Part shown: piece after piece, positions 1 to 9,403 of the stretch
Layout: every line of letters begins with the position of its first letter
How positions within the stretch are numbered: the stretch's first letter is position 1
Assembly (NCBI RefSeq): GCF_019297855.1
Contig: NZ_CP079194.1
Span: forward strand, 1,971,501 to 2,035,500
Reading direction: 5' to 3'
DNA from: Gymnodinialimonas ceratoperidinii
Lineage (GTDB): Bacteria > Pseudomonadota > Alphaproteobacteria > Rhodobacterales > Rhodobacteraceae
Length of the DNA: 64,000 nt
Position numbers and translations under genes: made by a program
Notes under the pieces: model-generated
Seen by the model: only the letters and a program-made list of their open reading frames with translations
Databases searched by the model: none
Told to the model about the DNA's origin: nothing

Positions 1-899
1 AGGATCAGGAACAGGATGACGGTTTGCGCCGCGGCATAGCCCATGTCGTAGCTGTCGAAGGCGGTCTGGTAGATCATCAGCACCAGCGGTTTGGTGGTGT
101 TCAAAGGCCCGCCGGGGTTGGCGGAGGTCATGTTGAAGACGTGATCGAAGATCCGCAGGAAACCGATGGAGGACAGAACGACCACGAAAACGATCGTGGG
201 GCGCAGAAGCGGCAGGGTGATCTCCCACAGCACGGTCCAGGTGGAAACGCCGTCGATCTTGGCCGCCTCGTAGAACGAGCGCGGAATGGCGCGCAGCCCG
301 GCCATGAAGATGATGATCTGGAAGCCCAGACCCGCCCAGATTGCGGGCGCAAGGATCGAGGGCAGGGCGTTGGTGGTGCTGTCGAGAAAATCGATCTGCG
401 GTATGCCGATGGAAGCCAGCGCATTGTTGAAAAGGCCGATGGGCACGTCCTGGTAAAACCAGCGCCAGACCCATGCCATGGCCACGGCAGAGGTCATGAA
501 GGGCACGAAGTAGAGCGCCCGGATGGTCCCGTGCATGAAGCGCACCTGATCGAGGTGATAGGCCACGAAGAAAGCCAGCACGAGGCTGATTGGCGTGCCC
601 AGAAGCAGATACATGAAGGTGTTGCGGAACACCTGCCAGAAGACCGGATCCCAGAGCAGGACGCGGTAGTTCTCCAGCCCGGCCCATGTCCGCTCGCCCA
701 GGAGGTTCCATTCCTGGAACGACAGCACCATGGCGTTGCCGGTCGGGTAGAAGCGGATCACCACGTAGAAGAGGATCGGCACGGAGAGGAAGCCCCACGC
801 CCAGAGCGTGCGCTTCTGCATGATCGTCAGCCCGCCCGCCGCCGGCGCCGGTGTGCTCACCGGGGCAGTGCTTGGGGCAGGGGATGGAGAGTGCGCCAT
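1..899 (-). CDS. Sugar ABC transporter permease, MalF type (3' end cut by window edge)
   Basis: Inner-membrane permease subunit of a carbohydrate ABC importer. Translating the minus strand from the ATG at 899 gives an uninterrupted frame to base 1 with several hydrophobic segments. The cytoplasmic EAA loop (EAAKIDG, followed by a W..L.EITLPLLRP stretch) docks on the ATPase and is diagnostic of MalF/UgpA-type permeases. The protein starts with a Pro/Ala-rich tail before the first membrane segment. It follows the binding-protein gene by about 85 bases in the same direction, so the two form one operon; the partner permease and ATPase should lie left of the window. The substrate cannot be read from sequence. 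The ROK regulator and PIG-L deacetylase opposite suggest a sugar or glycoside. Confidence 0.9.
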   Translation of the reverse strand, partial: MAHSPSPAPSTAPVSTPAPAAGGLTIMQKRTLWAWGFLSVPILFYVVIRFYPTGNAMVLSFQEWNLLGERTWAGLENYRVLLWDPVFWQVFRNTFMYLLLGTPISLVLAFFVAYHLDQVRFMHGTIRALYFVPFMTSAVAMAWVWRWFYQDVPIGLFNNALASIGIPQIDFLDSTTNALPSILAPAIWAGLGFQIIIFMAGLRAIPRSFYEAAKIDGVSTWTVLWEITLPLLRPTIVFVVVLSSIGFLRIFDHVFNMTSANPGGPLNTTKPLVLMIYQTAFDSYDMGYAAAQTVILFLI

Positions 900-984
900 G
901 GAGAGCCTCTGGGTGGAAATCGGAAGGGGAAAGAAAGACACCGGGCGACAGCATCGCCCGGCGTCAGGGAAGTGTCACGGAGAT

Positions 985-2247
985 TTATTCGCCGTGGAAG
1001 TCGTCAAGCAGCGCCTGTTCGGCCTCGGCTGCCATGGTCAGGCTCTCGCCCGGGTCCATGTCCTGCAGCTGCACCCGCTCCACCATGTCGACCAGAACCT
1101 GGCGCTGTGCGGATTCGTCGGCGAAGATCGTGGTGTGGGCGTATTCCAGCCCGCGGATGAAGGGCCCGAAGACCGGGTCGTTGGCGTTCTCTTCGGTCAT
1201 GCCCACGGCCGAGCGGGCGGGCAGCTCGCCCACCGTCTCCAGCCAGATTTCCATCGCCTCGGGCGAGGTGATGTACTCCATGAAGGCCACGGAGGCTTCG
1301 TATTCCGGACCCTCTGCCGAGGAGGTGATCGCGTTCACCCAGTAGGAGGAATAGTTGGAGCGCTCGCCATCGTTGTTGGCGGGCAGTTCCGTCACGCCCC
1401 ACCGCAAGCCGCGCTCGCCTTCAAGCGCGCCGATGCGGAACGAGCCGTCGATGTGGAAGGCCGCGCGGCCCGAGCGGAAGGCGGCCTGGGGCTCGTCCAT
1501 GAAGCCCGACTGCGTGACGCCCTGTTCCTCCAGCCCGAGGTAGAAGTCGAGCGCGGCGCGTCCGGCTTCGGTGTCGTAGTTCACGTTGCGGTAGCCATCG
1601 GTATAGGGTTCTCCGCCAAACTGGCGCACCAGCACTTCGCGGAACCAATGGTGGTCCTGCGCCGTCATGCCGGAGGTGAAACCCACCTGCGTGATGTTGC
1701 CCGCACCGTCACGCTCGGTCGTGGCCTCGGCGGCGGCGACAAGCTCATCCAGCGTGGTGGGCACCTCGACGCCCGCCTCTTCAAGCAGGCGCTCGTTGTA
1801 GAACAGCGCCAGCGAGCGCACGGCAGTGGGCAGGGCGTAATACTGACCATCGCGCTCCATCGCCTGCACCATCGGGAAGAACTCGGCCTCCACCATCTCG
1901 GGCGAGAACGGGTCGGTCGGCAGCGGCTGGATCAGGCCCGCGTCGATGTAGTCGTTCAGCCAGCCGTAGAAGAGCTGCACGACGTCAGGGCCTTCGCCCG
2001 AGGGCACCGCCACGGCGGTCCGCGTGCGGTAGTCGGCGTAGGGGAAATGGGTCATCTCGACGTTGATGTTCGGGTTGGCCGCCTCGAAATTCTCGATCAG
2101 CTGCTCCATCGCGTCGACGCGCGCTTCAAAGAAGTACTGCCAATATTCGATCGTGACTTGTTCCTGCGCCGATGCGCCCCCCGCGGCCGTCAGAGCGGCG
2201 GCGGAGGTGGCGAGCACGGCAAGCGTGTTCCGGGTTCTGCGAAGCAT
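985..2247 (-). CDS. Sugar ABC transporter substrate-binding protein (family 1)
   Basis: Periplasmic binding protein of 420 residues that captures a sugar and delivers it to the permease encoded next to it. A Sec signal peptide is visible (Arg-rich start, Ala-rich core, likely cleavage after GGASA about residue 27). The mature part begins VTIEYWQYF, with a middle segment AFRSGRAAFHIDGSF typical of MalE/UgpB-like extracellular solute-binding proteins (SBP_bac_1). A GGGAGAG ribosome-binding site precedes the ATG at 2247. It is the first gene of the leftward operon and is divergent from the ROK regulator, which probably controls it. The ligand is unknown. No Cys follows the signal region, so it is not a lipoprotein. 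Confidence 0.92.
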   Translation of the reverse strand: MLRRTRNTLAVLATSAAALTAAGGASAQEQVTIEYWQYFFEARVDAMEQLIENFEAANPNINVEMTHFPYADYRTRTAVAVPSGEGPDVVQLFYGWLNDYIDAGLIQPLPTDPFSPEMVEAEFFPMVQAMERDGQYYALPTAVRSLALFYNERLLEEAGVEVPTTLDELVAAAEATTERDGAGNITQVGFTSGMTAQDHHWFREVLVRQFGGEPYTDGYRNVNYDTEAGRAALDFYLGLEEQGVTQSGFMDEPQAAFRSGRAAFHIDGSFRIGALEGERGLRWGVTELPANNDGERSNYSSYWVNAITSSAEGPEYEASVAFMEYITSPEAMEIWLETVGELPARSAVGMTEENANDPVFGPFIRGLEYAHTTIFADESAQRQVLVDMVERVQLQDMDPGESLTMAAEAEQALLDDFHGE

Positions 2248-2331
2248 TGGAAACTCTCCCTGAGTTGCTGATCTGGTCGGAGGCCCGAATTCTCTGGACG
2301 GTGCCCTTGAGAGTGACGCTAGCGCAGGGCC

Positions 2332-2358
2332 GTTGAGTTATCAAGTGAGTTGAGTTAT
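2332..2358. promoter_or_regulatory. 10-bp direct repeat, candidate ROK operator
   Basis: GTTGAGTTAT occurs at 2332-2341 and again at 2349-2358, a period of 17 bp, within the short intergenic region between the divergent ABC operon and the ROK gene. The second copy ends 10 bases before the ROK start codon. A repeat in this position fits an operator for the adjacent regulator, but that assignment is inference. Confidence 0.45.
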
Positions 2359-2368
2359 TCGATTGGTC

Positions 2369-3538
2369 ATGGTTTCCAAACCTCTCCCTCCCGGCTCTAA
2401 CGCCGAACGTAGCAGGACCTATAACATCGGTCTGGTCCTCGGGCATTTGCACCGCGAGGGAGAGGCCGGACGCGCCGAAATCGCGCGCGCATCAGGGCTT
2501 AGCACCCAGGCCGTCAGCAATATCATCGCGCATTTGCTGGATGAAGGTTGGGTGGAAGAGACCGGACGCCGCGCGGGTCAGCGCGGGCTTCCGGCAGTCA
2601 CCTACGCGATCCGCTGCGGCGCTCACACCGCGCTTGGGGTCGAGATCCGGCCCGACGCCGTGCTCGCGGCATGGATCGATCTGGGCGGGCCGATTCTCCA
2701 CAAGGAGCGCATCGCGCTGCCCTCCGCGCGGCCCGAGGATGTGCTGCCGATCATCGCGCAATTGCCGGAACTTGGCGCGCGCGCCGGTGTAGACCATGCC
2801 ACGGTGATCGGCGCGGGCGTGGTGATGCCCGGCCCGGTGGGGCAGACGGGCCTCTCGGATCGGGCGACGCAACTGCCGGGATGGGGCGATGTCGCCCCTG
2901 AAGCGGCGCTGGCCGATGCGCTTGGCGTGGCAATCAAGCTGGAAAACGACGCCAACGCCGCCGCCATGGCCGAGCGTATCCTAGGGGCCGCGCAGGGGCT
3001 CGGCACCTTCGCCTGCCTCTATTTCGGCGCCGGCGTGGGCCTTGGGCTTGTCCACGAGGGCGTGGTTTTCTCGGGCGCGTTCGGCAATGCCGGAGAGATC
3101 GGGCACATCCCCGTCGTGACGGCAGCGGGCCAACGCTCGCTGGAATCGCAGGCCAGCCGCGTGACGCTTGTGCGGGCACTTGCCGCCGACGGCATCGACG
3201 CGCGCACCGTCGCCGACCTCACCACGCAATATCACGGTCGCCCCGCTGCGCTTTCAACGTGGCTGGACACAGCCGCCGAGGCGCTTGGCCAAGCGGTGCA
3301 GGTGATCGAGAACATGCTCGACCCAGAGACCATCGTGATGACCGGCGCGCTCCCCGCGCCGCTGCTGGCCGAGCTGGTGGACCGTGTCCCGCTGCCCGAG
3401 CTTTCCGTTTCCAACCGTGCCGACCGGGCCCGCCCGCGCCTTGTCGTGGGTCAAGCGGGGCCGCGCGCCGCGACCCTCGGGGCGGCGGCACTGGTGGTCA
3501 ATTCCGCAATTTCTCCGCGTCTCGTCGACGCCCAATAG
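2369..3538 (+). CDS. ROK family transcriptional regulator
   Basis: Sugar-responsive repressor of the ROK (repressor, ORF, kinase) family, about 389 residues. The N-terminal winged helix-turn-helix (roughly residues 20-75, with IARASGLSTQAVSNII as the recognition region) is followed by a sugar-kinase-like domain with ENDANAAAMAE and FGAGVGLGLV motifs. The usual ROK zinc site (His followed by CxCGxxGC) is not conserved: after GEIGHIPV the Cys positions are replaced, so this copy is probably a pure sensor rather than a zinc-containing kinase. I chose ATG 2369; an upstream in-frame TTG at 2363 is possible. It is divergent from the ABC operon and 12 bases ahead of the PIG-L gene, so it likely controls both. 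Confidence 0.88.
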   Translation: MVSKPLPPGSNAERSRTYNIGLVLGHLHREGEAGRAEIARASGLSTQAVSNIIAHLLDEGWVEETGRRAGQRGLPAVTYAIRCGAHTALGVEIRPDAVLAAWIDLGGPILHKERIALPSARPEDVLPIIAQLPELGARAGVDHATVIGAGVVMPGPVGQTGLSDRATQLPGWGDVAPEAALADALGVAIKLENDANAAAMAERILGAAQGLGTFACLYFGAGVGLGLVHEGVVFSGAFGNAGEIGHIPVVTAAGQRSLESQASRVTLVRALAADGIDARTVADLTTQYHGRPAALSTWLDTAAEALGQAVQVIENMLDPETIVMTGALPAPLLAELVDRVPLPELSVSNRADRARPRLVVGQAGPRAATLGAAALVVNSAISPRLVDAQ

Positions 3539-3550
3539 GATCAAGCACCC

Positions 3551-5857
3551 ATGTCCAATGCCGTCCAATCCCGCATTCTGTCCGAAGCTGGCGATCCGCT
3601 CATCGCGCGGGTCTGGCGGGCGATGGCGGGCCTGCGCTCTGTCGTGGGGTTCATGAACACCGGCGCCCATCCCGATGATGAGACCAGCGCCATGCTCGCC
3701 GCTCTCTGGCTGCGCGACGGGGTGAACCTCTCCTACGCCTGCTCGACCCGGGGCGAGGGCGGGCAGAATGACATCGGCACCGAGGCGGGCCCGGCCTTGG
3801 GAGCGCTGCGCACCGCCGAGATGGAGCGCGCCTGCGACGTGCTCGACATGGTGATGTATTGGCACGGCCAGTCGCCCGACGACACGATCACCGATTTCCG
3901 CTTCTCCAAATCCGGCAAGGAAACCATGGGAATCTGGGGCCGCGAGCGGCTTCTGCAGCGATTCGTGGAGATCGTGCGGACCGAGCGCCCTGACATCCTC
4001 TGCCCGACCTTCCTCGATATTCCCGGCCAGCACGGCCACCACCGCGCGATGACCGAGGCGGCCCATGCCGTCATCGACCTCGCCGCCGATCCGGACTTCC
4101 CCTGCGATCTGCCGGTCTGGCAGGTCTCCAAGCTCTATCTGCCCGCCTTCTCCGGCGCGGGCGGCGCCTATGACGACGAGGTGCCTCCGCCGCCCGCGAC
4201 GCTGACGGTCGCGGCAAAGGGCGGCGACGAGATGCTCGGGATGAGCTATGAGCGCATCGGCCAATGGTCGCGGCAGTTCCACCGCACCCAAGGCATGGGC
4301 CGGTGGTTCGCGCCCGGCGATGAGCGCGACTGGCCACTGCATCTGGCGTGGAGCCGCGTGGGCGAGGATGCTGGTGCGGTGACCGACAACCTGCCGCAGA
4401 CGCTGGCCGATATCGGCTTGCCGGATGCGCAGTCGAAGATTGACGAGATGCTGGCCGCCTTCCCGAACTTCGCCGCCATGGCCCGATTGGGGGCGGAGGC
4501 TTTCCAGCTTCTGACGAATGGGAAGGTGGCCGAGGAGCACAGCCACCGCGTCACCCGTAAGCGCCAGCAGCTTGCGCGGCTCGTGCAGCTTGTCGCGGGC
4601 GTCAGCGTCCGTGCGAGGCCGGAGCAGATCGCCGTTTCGCCGGGAGCTTCGGTGCCGATCAGCTTTGAGGTCCGTGAAGGGATTTCGGAGAGCGTCGATG
4701 TCTCCCTCGAGGTGCCGGATGGCATGACCGCCACGGGCGACTCCATCAAGGTCAGCGCCGATGCCGCGCCGACCGATCCGTACCCTGACACCTATGCCCC
4801 GCTCAGCCCGCGCGCGCCGGCTGTCCGCGTCGTGGCCCGCCTCCACGACACGGAGATTTCAGCCGCCGTCCCGATGGAGGAGCCGCTCCTCGTGTTACCT
4901 GAGCCGCGCGCCACGCTGTCGCGCAAGCGCGCGTTCCTGAACCTCTCCCAACCCGCTCGCGACGTATCGCTGTCGGTGCATGCAAAGGGTGGCGCGTTCG
5001 ATCTGCCCGAAGGGTTTGAACAGCGGTGGGAGGGCGATGAGGTCACATTGACGGTGCCTGATAACCCATTGGAAGGAATGTATGATCTCCCGTTGAAGGC
5101 GGACGGCAAGCAGGCTTTCGAGGCGCAGGTCCTCACCCATGAGCACATCCGCCCAACCATCACCCACAGCCCCGCGACGCTTTCGCTCCGGCTCGCCGAG
5201 GTGGCGCTTCCGCGAGGACGGATCGCCTACATCGGCGCCGGCAACGACCGGATCGCGCCTGCGCTGCAGGCGGCGGGAATCGAGGTCACGGACCTCTCCG
5301 ACGCCGACCTCGCCCGCGCCGAGCCTTTCGCGGGCTTCGACACGATCCTCGTCGGTGTTTTCGCCCACCGTTTCCGCCCCGCGTTGCAGCCCGTGGTGGC
5401 CACGCTGAACGCCTGGGTGAAGGATGGCGGCACGCTGGTGACCCTCTACCACCGCCCGTGGGACAACTGGCGGCCCGACACGACGCCGCCCGCGATGATC
5501 GAGATCGGCCAGCCCTCGCTGCGCTGGCGGATCACCGATGCGGAGGCGGAGGTCACCGTGCTCGCACCAGAGCATCGGGTGTTCAGCGGTCCGAACCCGA
5601 TCGGGCCGGAGGATTGGAACGGCTGGAAGAAGGAGCGTGGGCTCTATTTCGCGAAGGCGTGGGACGCGGCCTATACGCCGCTTTTACGGATGGCGGACCC
5701 CGATGAGCAACCGCTCGACGGTGGGCTTCTCGTGGGCGAGATCGGGCAGGGGTGCCACGCCCACGTGGCCCTGAACCTGCATCACCAGCTGGAGCACCTC
5801 GTGCCCGGCGCCTACCGGTTGATGGCCAATATCCTGGATCTGCGCGGCGGCGAATAG
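3551..5857 (+). CDS. Large PIG-L family deacetylase with C-terminal amidotransferase-like domain
   Basis: Probable zinc-dependent N-deacetylase acting on an N-acetylated sugar; 768 residues, about three times the length of a bare PIG-L domain. The PIG-L metal motif A-H-P-D-D is at residues 39-43 and the second part (PGQHGHHRAM) near 160. The middle (about 360-530) looks like beta-sandwich material. The last 230 residues resemble a class I glutamine-amidotransferase/ThuA-like fold (RIAYIGAGNDR, then TLVTLYHRPW), without an obvious catalytic Cys triad. No signal peptide is visible, so it should act in the cytoplasm on imported material. It follows the ROK gene by 12 bases. PIG-L homology is firm; the substrate is inferred from the neighbouring sugar transporter. 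Confidence 0.85.
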   Translation: MSNAVQSRILSEAGDPLIARVWRAMAGLRSVVGFMNTGAHPDDETSAMLAALWLRDGVNLSYACSTRGEGGQNDIGTEAGPALGALRTAEMERACDVLDMVMYWHGQSPDDTITDFRFSKSGKETMGIWGRERLLQRFVEIVRTERPDILCPTFLDIPGQHGHHRAMTEAAHAVIDLAADPDFPCDLPVWQVSKLYLPAFSGAGGAYDDEVPPPPATLTVAAKGGDEMLGMSYERIGQWSRQFHRTQGMGRWFAPGDERDWPLHLAWSRVGEDAGAVTDNLPQTLADIGLPDAQSKIDEMLAAFPNFAAMARLGAEAFQLLTNGKVAEEHSHRVTRKRQQLARLVQLVAGVSVRARPEQIAVSPGASVPISFEVREGISESVDVSLEVPDGMTATGDSIKVSADAAPTDPYPDTYAPLSPRAPAVRVVARLHDTEISAAVPMEEPLLVLPEPRATLSRKRAFLNLSQPARDVSLSVHAKGGAFDLPEGFEQRWEGDEVTLTVPDNPLEGMYDLPLKADGKQAFEAQVLTHEHIRPTITHSPATLSLRLAEVALPRGRIAYIGAGNDRIAPALQAAGIEVTDLSDADLARAEPFAGFDTILVGVFAHRFRPALQPVVATLNAWVKDGGTLVTLYHRPWDNWRPDTTPPAMIEIGQPSLRWRITDAEAEVTVLAPEHRVFSGPNPIGPEDWNGWKKERGLYFAKAWDAAYTPLLRMADPDEQPLDGGLLVGEIGQGCHAHVALNLHHQLEHLVPGAYRLMANILDLRGGE

Positions 5858-5875
5858 CGTCGCCGCGCCAGAGCC

Positions 5876-6658
5876 TCAGCGCGACCCCGAGAACTTCGGG
5901 GCGCGCTTGTCGAGGAAGGCCGAGACGCCCTCGGCATAATCCGGATGCTCGCCGCAGAGCTTCATCAACTCGGCCTCGTAATCGAGGTGTGCGTCGAGGG
6001 TGTTTGTCGCCGCCGCGGTGATCGCATCCTTGGTGCGGGCGTAGCCGAAGGTCGGGCCGTGGGAGAGCTTCTCGGCCAGCGCGCGGGCCTCCTCCATCAG
6101 CGCGTCGTCGGGCAGAGCCTTCCAGATCAGGCCCCAATCAGCGGCCTGCGCGGCGCTCAGCGGCTCGGCGGTCAGCGCAAGACCCATGGCGCGGGCGCGG
6201 CCCAACATCGCGGTGAGGTGCCAACTGCCGCCCGTGTCCGGGATCAGGCCAACCTTCGAGAATGACTGGATAAACTTGGCGCTTTCGGCGGCCAGAACCA
6301 TGTCGCAGGCCAGCGCCACGCTGGAACCCGCGCCCGCCGCCACGCCGTTCACGGCGCAGATCACCGGCATCTCCAACGCCTGGATCTGGCGCACCAGCGG
6401 CGCCCAGTAGGTTCGCACCGTCTCGCCCAGATCAGGCGGGCCGTCCATCTTGCGCGGATCGCGGTCGCCCAGGTCCTGGCCTGCACAAAAGCCGCGCCCG
6501 GCGCCGGTCAGCAGCACGGCGCGTTTGTCGCGCGCACCGTTCAAGGCGTCTCGCAGGGCGAGGTGCATCTCGGGCGTGAAGGAGTTCAGCCGGTCCGGCC
6601 GGTTCAGGGTGATCTCACACCAGGTGTCGTGGTCCTCGACCAGAATGGGGTCTGCCAT
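5876..6658 (-). CDS. paaG: Enoyl-CoA hydratase/isomerase, PaaG-like
   Basis: Crotonase-fold enzyme of 260 residues. The closest pattern is 2-(1,2-epoxy-1,2-dihydrophenyl)acetyl-CoA isomerase: GRGFCAGQDL in the oxyanion region, NGVAAGAGSS, the acidic residue in GLIPDTGG, and an EGVSAFLDKRAPKF ending. I placed the start at ATG 6658 (MADPILVE), behind a good GGAGG site; an upstream extension shows no family character. It is downstream of marR on the same strand and beside the benzoyl-CoA cluster. It may therefore isomerise the 3,4-dehydroadipyl-CoA double bond in the lower box pathway rather than serve phenylacetate breakdown. No other paa gene is in view. Family is certain, exact reaction inferred. 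Confidence 0.85.
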   Translation of the reverse strand: MADPILVEDHDTWCEITLNRPDRLNSFTPEMHLALRDALNGARDKRAVLLTGAGRGFCAGQDLGDRDPRKMDGPPDLGETVRTYWAPLVRQIQALEMPVICAVNGVAAGAGSSVALACDMVLAAESAKFIQSFSKVGLIPDTGGSWHLTAMLGRARAMGLALTAEPLSAAQAADWGLIWKALPDDALMEEARALAEKLSHGPTFGYARTKDAITAAATNTLDAHLDYEAELMKLCGEHPDYAEGVSAFLDKRAPKFSGSR

Positions 6659-6734
6659 GGCGCGGCCTCCTGTCAGATGATTTGTATGCTCATCATTTGC
6701 ACGCTGCCTGCGCGAGAGCAATCCCGCGGCGGCG

Positions 6735-7217
6735 TCAGACCTGCGAGACCTCTTTCTTCTTGCGTATGACAAGAGGCGCGCGGCTTCGGTCGTTGTGCAG
6801 CAGGGTGATCTTCTCGGCGAGAGAGATGAACTTCTCCTTCTCGGCCTCGCTGAGCCCATCGAGAACCCTGGATTGCGTCTCCACCACGACGGGCCGCATC
6901 CGCTGCACCATCTCGGCGCCAGCCGGGGTCAGCGCAAGGGATTTCGCGCGTCGGTCAGTCGGGCTCGTCTTGCGTTCGACCAGACCCTTGGCGGCAAGGC
7001 GTTCGATCACGCCGCCGATGGTCGGCCGGTCCAGCGCGATCATCCCCGCGAGCGTGGCCTGATCAATGCCGGGGTTTTCCTCAAGGATCGCGAGGGCCGC
7101 AAACTGCGGCGAGGTCATGTCGATCCCGGCGGATTTCATGCCCTCGGAAAACAGCGACACCGAGATCTGGTGCAGGCGTCGGATCAGGTGGCCGGGCATG
7201 GAGTAAATGTCGCTCAT
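6735..7217 (-). CDS. MarR family transcriptional regulator of the benzoate cluster
   Basis: Winged-helix regulator of 160 residues. The DNA-binding part (about 45-110) shows SPQFAALAILEENPGIDQ, then a recognition helix DRPTIGGVIERLAAKG and the wing TDRRAKSLALT. I chose the ATG at 7217 (MSDIYSMPG) because the upstream extension is low-quality and enters the promoter region. It is divergent from the DUF4863-bclA operon and transcribed with paaG. BadR of Rhodopseudomonas is a MarR protein controlling benzoate genes, so an aromatic acyl-CoA or benzoate effector is plausible. The 7218-7367 intergenic region holds several symmetric elements it could bind. Confidence 0.88.
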   Translation of the reverse strand: MSDIYSMPGHLIRRLHQISVSLFSEGMKSAGIDMTSPQFAALAILEENPGIDQATLAGMIALDRPTIGGVIERLAAKGLVERKTSPTDRRAKSLALTPAGAEMVQRMRPVVVETQSRVLDGLSEAEKEKFISLAEKITLLHNDRSRAPLVIRKKKEVSQV

Positions 7218-7253
7218 GGCAAAAACATACGGAGGGGGCGGCATTTGGCAAGC

Positions 7254-7307
7254 GTGCATTATTTTGCACATTGTTGCGCGGGCAAGGTGGCTGACGCAAT
7301 AAATTGC
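7254..7307. promoter_or_regulatory. TGCA-type palindromes in the marR/box intergenic region
   Basis: Two inverted repeats lie here: GTGCA-N6-TGCAC (7254-7269) and GCAAT-AA-ATTGC (7296-7307, followed at once by a further TGCA overlap at 7305-7308). TGCA repeats inside palindromes are the reported recognition element of BzdR, the benzoyl-CoA-responsive regulator related to BoxR. A BoxR homologue is encoded at 15899, so these are candidate BoxR operators; MarR binding is the alternative. Confidence 0.45.
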
Positions 7308-7314
7308 ATGAGGT

Positions 7315-7339
7315 CGATTTAGAATGTACGCTTACTAAA
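7315..7339 (-). promoter_or_regulatory. TTTAGTAAG-N8-CTAAAT element, copy 1
   Basis: Read on the minus strand, 7339 to 7318 is TTTAGTAAG, eight bases, CTAAAT, then CG. The same arrangement with the same spacing occurs in the mobA promoter at 20259-20281. This copy ends about 30 bases before the DUF4863 start and is 100 bases from marR. It is a candidate site for the MarR protein. Confidence 0.45.
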
Positions 7340-7367
7340 AGCTGATTCTTGCCGAGGGAGGGCGCAG

Positions 7368-7835
7368 ATGTCGCAACAGGAATTTCACGAGCTGATGACG
7401 AAGGTCGCGTCGGGCCTCGAGGGCAGGGCGCTCGACGCCGCGATGGCCGCTGATCTGAACCAGAAGTTTCCCGCCGAGGGAGAGACTTTTCAGCGCTTGG
7501 CCGCGCTCTGTGCCGAAGGAGAGGCCGAGGGCTGGCTGATGGCGCGTGAGCACGGTGGCATCAAGTACGGCCGAGCGATCAAGCCGGGAGAGGCGGCGGG
7601 CAGCTACAGTGTCGACGTGGTCCGCATGAAGGACGTCGCGGGCCCGCATCACATTCATACCAAAGGTGAAATCGGCGCGATCATGCCCATTGAGGGCGCG
7701 CCGAAGTTCGATGGCATCGCGCCGGGGTGGTACGTCTACCCGCCCGGCTCGGACCACCATCCGACGGTCACGGAAGGGGACGCCTATGTGCTATACCTGC
7801 TTCCGGACGGGGCGATCGAGTTCACCGGAAAATAA
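7368..7835 (+). CDS. DUF4863 family protein (4-hydroxylaminobenzoate lyase-like)
   Basis: Small cytoplasmic protein of 155 residues, probably a cupin-like metal enzyme. The second half carries clustered histidines (GPHHIHTKGEIGAIMP, then PPGSDHHPTV) in the order expected for a metal site. The family, DUF4863, includes proteins annotated as 4-hydroxylaminobenzoate lyase and is often placed beside benzoate-CoA ligase genes. Its role in benzoyl-CoA metabolism has not been settled to my knowledge. It is first in the rightward operon and is 32 bases ahead of bclA. Possible roles are handling a substituted benzoate or repairing a reactive intermediate; the sequence does not decide. Confidence 0.75.
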   Translation: MSQQEFHELMTKVASGLEGRALDAAMAADLNQKFPAEGETFQRLAALCAEGEAEGWLMAREHGGIKYGRAIKPGEAAGSYSVDVVRMKDVAGPHHIHTKGEIGAIMPIEGAPKFDGIAPGWYVYPPGSDHHPTVTEGDAYVLYLLPDGAIEFTGK

Positions 7836-7867
7836 CACCACATAAGCGGCAGGGAGGAAGCCACATT

Positions 7868-9399
<1,532 letters not shown>

Positions 9400-9403
<4 letters not shown>

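Noticed and set aside
24..2271. Long plus-strand open frames (378 and 487 codons) across the ABC transporter genes
   Set aside because: They are antisense to a permease with an EAA motif and a binding protein with a signal peptide; the translations are rich in His, Arg and Gly and match no family. High GC content leaves few stop codons in such frames.
5876..6658. Phenylacetate (paa) pathway implied by the PaaG-like gene
   Set aside because: No paaABCDE, paaK or paaZ homologue is present in the window; the context is the benzoyl-CoA pathway.
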